From Flavobacterium limicola (lineage in GTDB: Bacteria; Bacteroidota; Bacteroidia; Flavobacteriales; Flavobacteriaceae), in assembly GCF_003634755.1 (NCBI RefSeq), contig NZ_RBXA01000002.1:62001-126000 (forward strand): 64,000 nucleotides of DNA. Reading direction: 5' to 3'. The position numbers and the translations under genes are program-made. The notes beneath the pieces were generated by a model. The model saw only the letters and a program-made list of their open reading frames with translations, made no database searches and was not told where the DNA came from. Of this stretch, positions 27,953 through 37,305 are shown one piece after another. Every line of letters starts with the position of its first letter. The stretch's first letter is position 1.

Positions 27953-28777
27953 ATGACTATTAACTGCAAAGGAATACTTGTTGACTTATCAACTCCTAAA
28001 GTAATGGGGATTTTGAATGTGACTCCCAACTCTTTTTTTGATGGAGGAAAGTATAAAAATGAAATAGAAATACTTTCTCAAGTCGAAAAAATGCTCCTTG
28101 ATGGAGCAACTTTTATTGATATTGGCGCTTATTCCAGTAAACCAAATGCAGAATTTGTCTCGGAACAAGAAGAAATTTCGAGAATTGTTCCAGTTGTAAA
28201 TTTGATTTTAAAACATTTTCCAGAAACCATAATCTCAATTGACACCTTTAGAAGTCAAGTAGCCAAAGCTTCGATTGAAAGCGGCGCGGCTATAATCAAT
28301 GATATTTCAGCCGGAAATTTGGATGATAAAATGCTGGAGATAATTGCAAAATACAATGTTCCTTATATTATGATGCACATGCGAGGTAATCCGCAAACGA
28401 TGCAAACACTCACGGATTATGATGATATTGTAAAAGAAATGTTGTTCTATTTTTCGGAGAAAGTGGCTATGGCCAGAAGTTTTGGAATAAATGATTTGAT
28501 TATCGATCCGGGTTTTGGCTTTGCCAAAACAATAACTCAAAATTATGAAGTTTTTCAAAAAATGGAATTATTTAATATATTAGAACTCCCGCTTCTTGTT
28601 GGAATTTCCAGAAAATCCATGATTTATAAAACGCTTGATACTACAATAGAAAATGCATTAAACGGAACTACAGTTTTGAATACTTTGGCATTGACCAAAG
28701 GAGCAAAAATCCTTCGTGTTCACGATGTAAAAGAAGCTATGGAATGCGTTACATTATTCAATAAAATCAATTTATAA
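27953..28777 (+). CDS. folP: Dihydropteroate synthase
   Basis: Joins para-aminobenzoate and hydroxymethyl-dihydropterin diphosphate in folate synthesis; target of sulfonamides. The 274-residue protein has VMGILNVTPNSFFDGGKY (first signature), DIGAYSSKPNAEFVSEQEE (second signature with the PABA loop), ISIDTFRSQVA, INDISAG, MMHMRGNPQTMQ, DPGFGFAKT and VGISRKSMI. It starts an operon with a small lipoprotein gene two bases downstream. Confidence 0.97.
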   Translation: MTINCKGILVDLSTPKVMGILNVTPNSFFDGGKYKNEIEILSQVEKMLLDGATFIDIGAYSSKPNAEFVSEQEEISRIVPVVNLILKHFPETIISIDTFRSQVAKASIESGAAIINDISAGNLDDKMLEIIAKYNVPYIMMHMRGNPQTMQTLTDYDDIVKEMLFYFSEKVAMARSFGINDLIIDPGFGFAKTITQNYEVFQKMELFNILELPLLVGISRKSMIYKTLDTTIENALNGTTVLNTLALTKGAKILRVHDVKEAMECVTLFNKINL

Positions 28778-28779
28778 AG

Positions 28780-29412
28780 ATGAAATATTTTACTCTGATT
28801 GTTCTTTTTGCTTTGTTTTCTTGTGGTAACAAGGAAGACATTTTATTACCAAAAGCCAATATTTCAATTGTCAAAAATGTAAATGATCTTTCACCAATCT
28901 ATATTTTTTTCAGAACAAAAGGGAAGGATACTGTGGCTGAAGTAAACCGGAAAAACAGTATTATTTCTACCAATTGGATTCTAAATGTTGATAAACGTTT
29001 GCAATTACGACTTGCAATTCCAGAAATTATTAAGTTGCAACAAAAGAAGCGCGAAGAAAAAGCACACAAGAATGAAAAAGCCGAAAATTATTATTCGTAC
29101 GCTGATACGATTGGGAAAAACTTAGCCTTTATTCCTTTTACTAATGTGTATTACAAACTAGAAAAACCAAAGTCAGGAGTTGTTGTATTTTTTACCAAAA
29201 ACAATGAAGTTTTAGTGGATGATACTTTGGTAAAACAAGAAGAGTTGCAAACCTATTTGAATAAACTTCCGAGTAGTACATCAAACCAGTATGTTTTTTG
29301 CTTTGATAAAAACACAACTTTTGGAAGTTACATTCAAGATAAAATTTTTATAAATAGTTTAAAGTTGCCATCTTCGGAATTTAATATAAAACAAGAAGAA
29401 TTTATTTACTAA
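28780..29412 (+). CDS. Hypothetical lipoprotein downstream of folP
   Basis: Lipoprotein of 210 residues with signal MKYFTLIVLFALFSC (Cys15 lipobox). The body has a Lys/Glu-rich helix (about 85-110) and a beta-rich C-terminal half (SGVVVFFTKNNEVLVDDTLV...NQYVFCFDKNTTFGSYIQDKI) whose pattern vaguely recalls the periplasmic domain of ExbD-type proteins. That resemblance is weak. The start lies two bases after the folP stop, so the gene is co-transcribed with it. Function unknown. Confidence 0.72.
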   Translation: MKYFTLIVLFALFSCGNKEDILLPKANISIVKNVNDLSPIYIFFRTKGKDTVAEVNRKNSIISTNWILNVDKRLQLRLAIPEIIKLQQKKREEKAHKNEKAENYYSYADTIGKNLAFIPFTNVYYKLEKPKSGVVVFFTKNNEVLVDDTLVKQEELQTYLNKLPSSTSNQYVFCFDKNTTFGSYIQDKIFINSLKLPSSEFNIKQEEFIY

Positions 29413-29444
29413 ACTTTAAACAAAGAAAACTTTAAACAAAATAA

Positions 29445-29918
29445 TTACTGGTGATGATACGGTTCGTTTCTTAAAATGGTAAAGCCGCGATACAATTGTT
29501 CGATAAAAAACAATCGAACCATTTGATGCGAAAAAGTCATTAAAGACAGCGATATTTTTCCTTGTGCTTTAGCATAAACAGTATCCGAAAATCCGTAAGG
29601 ACCGCCAATAACGAAAACTAAAGTCTTTACTCCGGAGTTCATTTTCTTTTGTAATTCTTCTGAAAAGCCTACACTTGAAAAGTTTTTTCCATTTTCGTCC
29701 AACAAAATAAGCTGGTCTGTCGGCGTAATTTTTGCTAAAATCAATTCGCCTTCTTTTTCTTTTTGTTGGCTTTCCGATAAGTTTTTTACGTTTTTGATAT
29801 CAGGAATAATATCTAAATCGAACTTGATATAAAAAGACAAACGTTTGGTATAATCGTCTATTAAAGATTGTAAGGCTTTGTTATCAGTTTTACCGATAGC
29901 AATTAATTTGATGTTCAT
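29445..29918 (-). CDS. rlmH: 23S rRNA (pseudouridine-1915-N3)-methyltransferase
   Basis: SPOUT-fold methyltransferase that methylates pseudouridine 1915 of 23S rRNA in the assembled ribosome. The length, 157 residues, is canonical. The knotted C-terminal region has the SAM-binding VFVIGGPYGFSDTVYAKAQ and the hallmark LSLMTFSHQMVRLFFIEQLYRGFTILRNEPYHH ending. A perfect -7 box is 21 bases upstream. Confidence 0.97.
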   Translation of the reverse strand: MNIKLIAIGKTDNKALQSLIDDYTKRLSFYIKFDLDIIPDIKNVKNLSESQQKEKEGELILAKITPTDQLILLDENGKNFSSVGFSEELQKKMNSGVKTLVFVIGGPYGFSDTVYAKAQGKISLSLMTFSHQMVRLFFIEQLYRGFTILRNEPYHHQ

Positions 29919-29939
29919 TTTTGTTGGATTTCAGAGGCG

Positions 29940-29947
29940 CAAAGATA
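29940..29947 (-). promoter_or_regulatory. -7 promoter box of rlmH
   Basis: TATCTTTG on the minus strand matches TAnnTTTG, 21 bases before the start codon. Confidence 0.65.
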
Positions 29948-30036
29948 GAGAAATTAACAGTTTTAATGTGTCTTTTTCTTTGGTAGAAATTAATAAAATG
30001 ACTTTAAGTTTGTAAAGAAAAAGCTAGAATAATAAT

Positions 30037-30528
30037 TTATTTTACCTCAATATTATCAATTAGCAATCGAAATGTCTCTTCTTTTTTATTACCTATCAGA
30101 AAAGTGATTTCTTCTAAATGAGAACCGTCATAATTAGGCAGATTTAATTTTTGTCCTCTGAATGCAGGATACAATTCCGTGATTGGAATTTCAATCGTTT
30201 GCCAATCTGTGGTAGTTTGAAAAGGAAACACATACGAATGGGAATCAGTTCGATGGGTCTTGACTCTAAATTGATATTGTTTACCATCTCCTTTAAGCCG
30301 AATGCAAAAATGTGTAGCATCTTTTAAAATCAATGGAGCAAAAACATATTTTACAGCACAAAATCCACCATTATTTTCTAAAGAAACTTTGCCTTCAAAA
30401 GTCCCAATTCCATTTGTATTGAGATAAAATTTACTTTCGGATATTCCGCCCATTACAGCGTCATTTACAACTTTCCACTTGCTTAAGTCGCTATTTAAAT
30501 TAAAATCAAAAATTTTTATGGCATTCAT
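30037..30528 (-). CDS. CIA30-family protein (complex I intermediate-associated domain)
   Basis: Soluble 163-residue protein, one CIA30 domain: WKVVNDAVMGGISESKFYLNTNGIGTFEGKVSLENNGGFCAVKY, followed by the carbohydrate-binding-like beta-sandwich with FCIRLKGDGKQYQFRV and a final LLIDNIEVK strand. In eukaryotes the family helps assemble respiratory complex I. In bacteria the role is unproven and no respiratory gene is adjacent. Confidence 0.88.
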   Translation of the reverse strand: MNAIKIFDFNLNSDLSKWKVVNDAVMGGISESKFYLNTNGIGTFEGKVSLENNGGFCAVKYVFAPLILKDATHFCIRLKGDGKQYQFRVKTHRTDSHSYVFPFQTTTDWQTIEIPITELYPAFRGQKLNLPNYDGSHLEEITFLIGNKKEETFRLLIDNIEVK

Positions 30529-30605
30529 TTTTGTAGGGTTTGTAAATTATTTTTTTTCTAGAAAGTTTTTGTTTTATTTTTAAAATAGCATTAGTCCAAA
30601 AAACT

Positions 30606-30644
30606 AAAACTGGCGTAAACTCTTTAGAATTTACGCCAGTTTTT
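30606..30644 (-). terminator. Terminator of the HRCD-repeat lipoprotein
   Basis: Perfect 14-base stem AAAACTGGCGTAAA / TTTACGCCAGTTTT, T-rich on the minus-strand side. Confidence 0.88.
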
Positions 30645-30667
30645 ATTTTGATGAATCATTTCAATTT

Positions 30668-31150
30668 CTATTTCGGTAATGGCGCACCCACGGCTATATC
30701 ACATCGATGATTTTCTTGACCATGTGGCGGATTCATCCCTTCTGGAGTAGGAGTTGTTGGAGCAGTAGTTGCAACAGTTGAGGCAGTAGTCGTTGTAACA
30801 GTAGCAGCGGGGACAGGTTTGTTTTGTTGTGGAGTTGCTGGAGTAGTAGCCGCCGGAGAATTTAATGGTGCTCCAACTGGGATATCACAACGATGCCCAG
30901 ATTGACCATGAGCAGGATTCGTTCCTTTTGCAATTGCACCTGAGGTTGTTACTGCAGTGTTCTGATTTGTAATATTTGCATTTTGCTGAGACTGAGTAGC
31001 GGTCAGAGCTTGTTGATTCTGCATCTGTTTACCAACTTCCGTGAAAGGAACGATATTTGTTGGTGTAGTGTTATTTGGTGTTTCTACTTCTTTTTTACAG
31101 GAAGTCAAAAGTAATGATGATATAAAAAGTAGACCTAAAAAAGATTTCAT
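30668..31150 (-). CDS. Lipoprotein with two HGQxxHRCDIxVGAPL motifs
   Basis: Lipoprotein of 160 residues: signal MKSFLGLLFISSLLLTSC, lipobox Cys18. Low-complexity Thr/Ala/Pro/Gln-rich linkers carry two nearly identical motifs, NPAHGQSGHRCDIPVGAPLN (about 77-96) and NPPHGQENHRCDIAVGAPL (about 139-157). The His and Cys pattern could bind a metal or haem; this is inference. The same short motif is known to recur in Flavobacterium proteins of unknown function. Likely anchored at the outer membrane with the motifs spaced by flexible linkers. Confidence 0.8.
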   Translation of the reverse strand: MKSFLGLLFISSLLLTSCKKEVETPNNTTPTNIVPFTEVGKQMQNQQALTATQSQQNANITNQNTAVTTSGAIAKGTNPAHGQSGHRCDIPVGAPLNSPAATTPATPQQNKPVPAATVTTTTASTVATTAPTTPTPEGMNPPHGQENHRCDIAVGAPLPK

Positions 31151-31175
31151 AAAAAGTGTTTTTAATTACTAAATT

Positions 31176-31183
31176 CAAATATA
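31176..31183 (-). promoter_or_regulatory. -7 promoter box of the HRCD-repeat lipoprotein
   Basis: TATATTTG on the minus strand matches TAnnTTTG, 25 bases before the start codon. Confidence 0.55.
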
Positions 31184-31435
31184 AGATTTTAAATAATAAT
31201 GCCCTAAATAAAACAATTGATTTTTAAATATAGATTTCCGGATAGTATGTAGTCAATGTTTAAAGTTAAAATTGTATTTAAGAACTGAATAATTCTCTGG
31301 ACTTTGATCTTTCAGTTGCAGTTTTTTTTTAATGAAATAGATTTGTTTGCTTCTTTTTTCCAAAGAACCAAGCCTACAAATTTTCAATTACACAAAATAT
31401 ATCTTACTTTAGCATCCTATAAATTTCCTATAAAA

Positions 31436-32293
31436 ATGATCAGCGATATACAGTTTAAAAACGAGTTAGATATACTAATACAAAACGCGATACGAGAAGA
31501 TGTTGGACCAGGCGATTACAGTTCATTAGCTTGCATTCCGGTATCTGCATCAGGAAAAGCAAAATTATTGGTCAAGGAAGACGGTATTATTGCTGGTGTA
31601 GCTTTCGCTAAAATGGTTTTTGAATATGTAGATCCTAATTTGCAAATTGAAACTTTTATTCAGGATGGAACTCCGGTAAAAAAAGGTGACATCGTTTTTC
31701 ATGTATCAGGAAGTTCACAATCCATTTTGAAATCAGAACGTGTAGTTTTGAATTCAATGCAAAGAATGTCAGCGATTGCAACTAAAACTAAGGAATATGT
31801 TCGTTTATTAGAGGGAACAACTACTAAAATTCTAGACACACGCAAAACAACACCAGGATTTAGAGCTTGTGAGAAATGGGCAGTCAAAATTGGCGGAGGC
31901 GAAAACCATAGGTTTGCGTTGTATGACATGATAATGCTCAAGGACAACCATAATGATTTTGCCGGCGGAATCACTTTGGCGATAGCCAAAACAAAAGCAT
32001 ATCTTAAAGAAAATAATCTGGATTTAAAAATCATTGTCGAGGCCAGAAATTTGCATGAGATTGAAGAAATTCTGAAGAGCGAAGGCGTTTTCAGAATTTT
32101 AATAGACAACTTCAATTTTGAGGATACTAAAAAAGCAGTAGCTTTAATTGGTACAAAATGCTTGACAGAATCCTCCGGAAATATTAACGAAAATACGATT
32201 CGGAACTACGCGGAATGTGGTGTAAATTATATTTCTTCGGGCGCGTTGACGCATTCCGTATACAACATGGATTTGAGCTTGAAAGCATTATGA
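31436..32293 (+). CDS. nadC: Nicotinate-nucleotide pyrophosphorylase (carboxylating)
   Basis: Makes nicotinate mononucleotide from quinolinate and PRPP in de novo NAD synthesis. The ATG at 31436 gives 285 residues beginning MISDIQFKNELDILIQNAIREDVGPGDYSS, the usual family N-terminus. The longer frame from 31304 adds about 44 residues of promoter-like sequence. Motifs include REDVGPGDYSS, the ILDTRKTTPGFRACEKWAVKIGGGENHR active-site segment, MLKDNH, VEARNL and the ISSGALTHS C-terminus. It overlaps yihY by four bases (ATGA). Confidence 0.96.
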   Translation: MISDIQFKNELDILIQNAIREDVGPGDYSSLACIPVSASGKAKLLVKEDGIIAGVAFAKMVFEYVDPNLQIETFIQDGTPVKKGDIVFHVSGSSQSILKSERVVLNSMQRMSAIATKTKEYVRLLEGTTTKILDTRKTTPGFRACEKWAVKIGGGENHRFALYDMIMLKDNHNDFAGGITLAIAKTKAYLKENNLDLKIIVEARNLHEIEEILKSEGVFRILIDNFNFEDTKKAVALIGTKCLTESSGNINENTIRNYAECGVNYISSGALTHSVYNMDLSLKAL

Positions 32294-33198
32294 GTAAAGA
32301 AATTGAATTGAAACTACGAAGAATTCCAATTATACGGAATCTTATGTTTGGTTTAAAAAAGATAAAACTACCTTGGTTACAAGGCTTGTCTTTGTATGAT
32401 TTAATTGAAATATATGGCTTAGGAATAGTAGAAAGCGCCTTAACCTATCACGCCAGTGCTATAGCATTTAGTTTTTTCATGGCATTATTTCCATTTGCCT
32501 TATTCATTCTAAATTTAATTCCATTCATCCCTATTGAAGGTTTTCAAGAAGATTTTTTGTTATTTGTCAAGGACGGAGTGCCGCCAAATACCTACGATGC
32601 TATTTACAAAATCATCAGTGATATTCTGAATAATAGTGATTCCGGATTATTGTCCTCGGGATTTATATTATCGATTTTCCTGATGGCTAATGGTTTAAAT
32701 GGAATTTTAGGAGGTTTTGAAACCTCTCGTCATGTGCTTATCAAAAGAGGTTTTGTGCGTCAATATGTAGTTGCCTTGGGAATGTCGTTATTACTGTCCT
32801 TACTGTTATTAGTGACAGTGGCAATAATCGTAGTTTTTGAGGTTTTGATTCAAAAAACAGTTTTTAGTGATCAAATTCAATTAATCGTAATTGGCCGTTA
32901 TGCTTTTGTTATTTTGATGATTCTGATGACCACTTCGATACTTTTCAAATTTGGTACAAAACACGACAAAAACCGCGCATTTATCTCGATAGGTTCAGTT
33001 TTCACAACCATTTTGATTATTTTGGATTCATATTTTTTTGGTATTTGGGTCACAAAATTTTCACAATACAATGAATTATATGGATCAATAGGCACATTAT
33101 TGATTCTGATGTTTTACATTTGGATCAACTGTATGATATTGCTGTTGGGGTTTGAATTGAACGCCACTGTAAATAAACTAAAAATTAAAAAAGAGTAA
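32290..33198 (+). CDS. YihY/virulence factor BrkB family membrane protein
   Basis: Inner-membrane protein of 302 residues with about six helices. The family pattern includes ASAIAFSFFMALFPFALFILNLIPFIP near the N-terminus and GSIGTLLILMFYIWINCMILLLGFELNA at the C-terminus. The start overlaps the nadC stop (ATGA at 32290-32293), so the two are translationally coupled. An earlier frame from 32215 would lie inside nadC and was rejected. Once mis-labelled ribonuclease BN; true function is unknown. Confidence 0.92.
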   Translation: MSKEIELKLRRIPIIRNLMFGLKKIKLPWLQGLSLYDLIEIYGLGIVESALTYHASAIAFSFFMALFPFALFILNLIPFIPIEGFQEDFLLFVKDGVPPNTYDAIYKIISDILNNSDSGLLSSGFILSIFLMANGLNGILGGFETSRHVLIKRGFVRQYVVALGMSLLLSLLLLVTVAIIVVFEVLIQKTVFSDQIQLIVIGRYAFVILMILMTTSILFKFGTKHDKNRAFISIGSVFTTILIILDSYFFGIWVTKFSQYNELYGSIGTLLILMFYIWINCMILLLGFELNATVNKLKIKKE

Positions 33199-33226
33199 AT
33201 TATTAAATTAAAATAGTTTCAGAATT

Positions 33227-33307
33227 AGGAGCTATTTCCTGCTATTCGTTACAATCTTTTCTTTTTTAAAGAAATAAAGAAAAGGATTTCCACTACTATC
33301 AGGGCTA
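33227..33307. repeat. Dispersed intergenic repeat A, copy 2
   Basis: Begins AGGAGCTATTTCCTG and ends in CACTACTATCAGGGCTA, matching the ends of 19153-19234. The middle carries inverted arms rich in CTTTTC / GAAAAG. Confidence 0.65.
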
Positions 33308-33318
33308 AAACAAAAACT

Positions 33319-33747
33319 ATGAAAAAAAGTATTACTATTCTGTCCTTATTTATTTCAATGGCTTTTTATGGTCAAAATCAAACTGTTTTCGGGAAGTGGA
33401 AAACGATTGACGATGAGACAGGCAAAGCCAAATCAATTGTTGAAATTTATGAGCGTTCCGGAAAAGTTTATGGAAAAATAATTGACATAATAGATGTTGA
33501 AAAGAAAAAAAGCTTGTGTACTGCATGTTCAGGTGAGGAAAAAAACAAACCGGTTATGGGACTTGTTATCATCAAAGGATTAAAAAAAGATGGTAAAGAG
33601 TACAACTCAGGAAAAATTCTTGACCCAACTACGGGGAAACAATACAAATGCTTTTTAGCTTTGGACGGAAATGACAAACTCAATGTTCGAGGGTATATTG
33701 GCGTAGCTTTATTTGGAAGAACTCAAACCTGGAATAGAGTAAAATAA
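33319..33747 (+). CDS. DUF2147 domain secreted protein
   Basis: Exported protein of 142 residues with signal peptide ending at AFYGQ. The mature DUF2147 domain starts VFGKWKTIDDETGKAKSIVEIYE and contains SLCTACSGEEKNKPVMGLVII (Cys pair), GGKILDP-like SGKILDPTTGKQYKC and the VRGYIGVALFGRTQTWNRV ending typical of the family. Function not established; small lipocalin-like beta fold is expected. Confidence 0.92.
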   Translation: MKKSITILSLFISMAFYGQNQTVFGKWKTIDDETGKAKSIVEIYERSGKVYGKIIDIIDVEKKKSLCTACSGEEKNKPVMGLVIIKGLKKDGKEYNSGKILDPTTGKQYKCFLALDGNDKLNVRGYIGVALFGRTQTWNRVK

Positions 33748-33759
33748 TTATAAATTAAG

Positions 33760-33817
33760 AGTTATGAGTTCAAAGTAAAAAACTAAGCATAGCTCACAAC
33801 TCATAACTCTTAATTAC
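33760..33817. repeat. Long inverted repeat
   Basis: Arms ATTAAGAGTTATGAGTT and AACTCATAACTCTTAAT, separated by about 22 bases, just before priA. It lies 12 bases after the DUF2147 gene and could terminate transcription, although no T run follows. Confidence 0.75.
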
Positions 33818-33823
33818 GATTAA

Positions 33824-36289
33824 ATGTATTTCGTCGAAGTAATTTTACCACTTTCCCTAGCCAAAACCTTTACCTATAGTGTTTCCGAAACGGAATTTCA
33901 TTACATCAAAAAAGGAATGCGGGTGGCGGTTCCTTTTGGGAAAAGTAAAATTTATACGGCTTTAGTTATTGAAATTCATCAAAACAAACCCGCATTATAC
34001 GAAGCCAAGGAAATTCATCAAATTCTGGATGAAAGACCCATTGTAACTGAAATCCAAATTGCACATTGGCAATGGATTGCTTCTTATTATATGTGTGCCA
34101 TTGGGGATGTGTATCGTGGCGCCATGCCAAGTACACTTTTGCTGGAAAGCGAAACCCTTATTTCTCAAAAAACCGATTCATTTATTGATACCAGTATTCT
34201 TTCTGATGATGAGTTTCTGGTTTATGAAGCCTTGCAGCAGCAAAGTTCTCTAAAAGTCCAAGATATTATTGCTATTTTAAACAAGAAAAATATCTTTCCT
34301 GTTATTCAAAAACTGGTCGATAAGAATATTTTGGTACTTCAGGAGGAAATACAAGAAAGCTATAAACCTAAGTTAGTTCGATACGTAAGGTTACATCCTA
34401 AATATGAATCCAATCAAGGCTTAGGCGAGTTATTGGAAATATTAAAAAATGCTACTAAGCAAAAGGAAATCGTAATGCGTTATTTCCAATTGTGCGCTAC
34501 AGAAAAGACTCAAGGCGTAGCTAAACCCATAACCGTAAAAAAACTAATTGAGGAAGCTAATTCTTCTGCTGCGATTGTAAAAGCGTTAATCGAAAAAGAA
34601 ATATTCGAGGATTATTTTCTTCAGGAAGACCGAGTAAATTTCAATGGGAAAATTATCGAAGGTGAACTGCGATTAAGCCCGGATCAGCAAAACGCTTTTG
34701 ACGAGATTAAAGAAAGTTTCGCTCAAAAAGAAGTGTGTTTGTTGCATGGCGTAACTTCCAGCGGAAAGACCGAGATTTATATCAAACTCATTGAAGAATA
34801 TTTGGAAACAGGAAAACAAATCCTGTATTTACTACCTGAAATCGCTTTGACGACTCAATTAGTGGGGCGTTTAAGGGCGTATTTTGGAAATAAAGTGGCT
34901 GTTTTTCATTCGAAATACAATAATAATGAACGTATCGAGGTTTGGAATCAAGTCTTGCAAAAATCGGAGAAAGCACAAGTGGTAATAGGAGCGAGGTCCG
35001 CTTTATTTTTGCCATTTCATGATTTGGGATTCATAATTATAGACGAAGAGCACGAACAAACCTTCAAGCAAGTAGATCCGGCTCCAAGATATCATGCACG
35101 AGATGCGGCTATAGTTTTGGCACATTCGCACAAGGCAAAAGTGCTTTTGGGTTCAGCTACGCCAAGTATAGAAACGTATTTTAATGCCAAATCTGATAAA
35201 TTTGGTCTGGTGGAAATTTCCAAGCGTTTTGGTAACGTAATGATGCCCAATATCGAATTGGTGGATTTGAAAGACAAATACTTCCGTAAAAAAATGACCG
35301 GACATTTCAGCGATGTTTTAATCGAAGAAATTACAAACGCATTGTCTTTAGGAGAACAAGTAATTTTATTTCAAAACCGTAGAGGATATTCACCAGTTGT
35401 AGAGTGTATCACTTGCGGTCACATACCACAATGCCAGCAATGCGATGTAAGTTTGACGTATCACAAACATAAAAACCAGTTGCGTTGTCATTATTGTGGG
35501 TACACCATGGCAAAACCTACGCATTGTCACGCGTGTTCGAGTATTGATTTGACTACCAAAGGCTTTGGAACGGAACAAATCGAACAAGAATTGATTTCTA
35601 TTTTTCCAAATTCAAAAATAGGGAGAATGGATCAGGATACGACACGAGGAAAATTTGGTTTCGAAAAAATCATTGATAGTTTCAAAAACAGAGTAATGGA
35701 TATTCTCGTGGGTACTCAAATGCTTGCTAAAGGATTAGACTTTGATAATGTGAGTTTAGTAGGAATTATGAATGCGGATAATATGTTGTACCATCCTGAT
35801 TTCAGGGCTTTTGAGAGAAGTTTCCAAATGATGACTCAAGTTGCCGGAAGAGCGGGGCGTTCAGAAAAACAAGGAAAAGTAATCATACAAACCTATAATC
35901 CGAATCACAATACCATACAACAAGTCACTAATAATGATTATTTAGGAATGTATAAGGAACAATTGTATGACCGACAAATATATAAATACCCTCCGTATTT
36001 CAGAATCATAAAGCTGACTTTGAAACAGCGTGATTATGATAAGTTGAAAGAAGGTTCCATGTGGTTGTACCAAGTGATGAGCCAGAACTTGGATATGCCA
36101 GTTTTAGGACCTGAAGAACCGGCAATCAGCAGAATTAGAAATGAATATATCCGTACGATTATTATCAAAATTCCTCAAAATGTGTCTATTGGAAACACAA
36201 AAAAAACTATTCAGAAAATGCTGAATAGTTTTGAAGCGGTTGCTAAGTACAGAGCTATAAAAGTTACTTTGAATGTAGATTTCTATTGA
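33824..36289 (+). CDS. priA: Primosomal protein N' (PriA helicase)
   Basis: 3'-5' DNA helicase that restarts stalled replication forks. The 821-residue protein has an N-terminal DNA-binding domain, then a helicase core with Walker A GVTSSGKTEIY (about 308), the DEEH box (IIIDEEHEQTFKQ, about 406), SATPS, and the C-terminal motifs VGTQMLAKGLDFDNV and QVAGRAGR. The eight-Cys zinc-binding insert (CITCGHIPQCQQC...CHYCG...CHAC, about 527-572) is intact. All are typical for PriA. Confidence 0.98.
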   Translation: MYFVEVILPLSLAKTFTYSVSETEFHYIKKGMRVAVPFGKSKIYTALVIEIHQNKPALYEAKEIHQILDERPIVTEIQIAHWQWIASYYMCAIGDVYRGAMPSTLLLESETLISQKTDSFIDTSILSDDEFLVYEALQQQSSLKVQDIIAILNKKNIFPVIQKLVDKNILVLQEEIQESYKPKLVRYVRLHPKYESNQGLGELLEILKNATKQKEIVMRYFQLCATEKTQGVAKPITVKKLIEEANSSAAIVKALIEKEIFEDYFLQEDRVNFNGKIIEGELRLSPDQQNAFDEIKESFAQKEVCLLHGVTSSGKTEIYIKLIEEYLETGKQILYLLPEIALTTQLVGRLRAYFGNKVAVFHSKYNNNERIEVWNQVLQKSEKAQVVIGARSALFLPFHDLGFIIIDEEHEQTFKQVDPAPRYHARDAAIVLAHSHKAKVLLGSATPSIETYFNAKSDKFGLVEISKRFGNVMMPNIELVDLKDKYFRKKMTGHFSDVLIEEITNALSLGEQVILFQNRRGYSPVVECITCGHIPQCQQCDVSLTYHKHKNQLRCHYCGYTMAKPTHCHACSSIDLTTKGFGTEQIEQELISIFPNSKIGRMDQDTTRGKFGFEKIIDSFKNRVMDILVGTQMLAKGLDFDNVSLVGIMNADNMLYHPDFRAFERSFQMMTQVAGRAGRSEKQGKVIIQTYNPNHNTIQQVTNNDYLGMYKEQLYDRQIYKYPPYFRIIKLTLKQRDYDKLKEGSMWLYQVMSQNLDMPVLGPEEPAISRIRNEYIRTIIIKIPQNVSIGNTKKTIQKMLNSFEAVAKYRAIKVTLNVDFY

Positions 36290-36373
36290 GAAATTATGTC
36301 TTGGATAAGAAAAGAATCAAACGGAATTTCTATTTGAGATTTTAAATTCGTAATTTTAAACAAACAAATTTCC

Positions 36374-37228
36374 ATGACAAATCCAATTTACATTGACCAA
36401 AACGAAATCCTGAAACGCTATAAACAACCTGATAAACATACGCATAAAGGAATTCAAGGACATGCTTTAATCATTGGCGGAAGTTATGGCAAAATAGGAG
36501 CAGTAAGTTTATCTTCCAAAGCTTGTTTGAAAACTGGTTGCGGATTGGTCACTGTTTTTATTCCAAGATGTGGGTACAGTATACTGCAAACCGCGATTCC
36601 TGAAGTCATGGTTTTCACGGATGTCAATGAGGGAATAATCTCCAATATTACTTTCGACATTACACCGCAAGCTATCGGAATTGGTCCTGGACTAGGTCAG
36701 GCAGTAGAAACCCAAAATGCTTTGTATCAATTTTTGAAAAGGAATAGAATTCCTTTAGTAATAGATGCTGATGCATTGAATATAATCTCTAAAAATAAAA
36801 AATTATTAGCTTTAGTACAACCCAAAACGATTATCACGCCACATCCTAAAGAACTGGAACGATTAATAGGAAAATGGGATTCCGAAGAAGAGAAAATGAG
36901 TAAAGCAATCTCTTTCTCCAAACAGTATGAAATTATAATAGTAATGAAAGGCGCACCCACCCGAATCATCGATGGCGAAACCGTTTATGAAAACGCCACC
37001 GGAAACGCTGCGCTTGCTACTGCGGGAACTGGCGATGTTTTGACTGGAATGATTACGAGTTTGTTAGCGCAATCCTATGAACCCATCAGCGCTGCAATTC
37101 TTGGCATGTATCTTCACGGATTAACCGCTGATATCGCGCTACCGGAAACTGGTTATCAATCGTTCATCGCTTCAGATGTGATTGCGAATATTGGGAAAGC
37201 CTTTCTGAGTTTAGAAAAATTGGAGTAA
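36374..37228 (+). CDS. nnrD: ADP-dependent NAD(P)H-hydrate dehydratase
   Basis: Repairs hydrated NAD(P)H in metabolite damage control. The 284-residue protein is the stand-alone YjeF C-terminal (ribokinase-like) domain, with no epimerase half. Motifs: [71 protein letters not shown] and the nucleotide/anion-hole [21 protein letters not shown]. The epimerase half, if present, is elsewhere in the genome. Confidence 0.96.
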   Translation: MTNPIYIDQNEILKRYKQPDKHTHKGIQGHALIIGGSYGKIGAVSLSSKACLKTGCGLVTVFIPRCGYSILQTAIPEVMVFTDVNEGIISNITFDITPQAIGIGPGLGQAVETQNALYQFLKRNRIPLVIDADALNIISKNKKLLALVQPKTIITPHPKELERLIGKWDSEEEKMSKAISFSKQYEIIIVMKGAPTRIIDGETVYENATGNAALATAGTGDVLTGMITSLLAQSYEPISAAILGMYLHGLTADIALPETGYQSFIASDVIANIGKAFLSLEKLE

Positions 37229-37305
37229 ATAGCGCTCCTAAATGAATTTTACACCACTTATTTGTAAGTTTGTATCCAAGCAAAATTGCTTTATCCAATT
37301 CGATT

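Noticed and set aside
31304-31435. Long N-terminal extension of nadC
   Set aside because: Not present in the family; the sequence is promoter-like and the ATG at 31436 gives the standard N-terminus.
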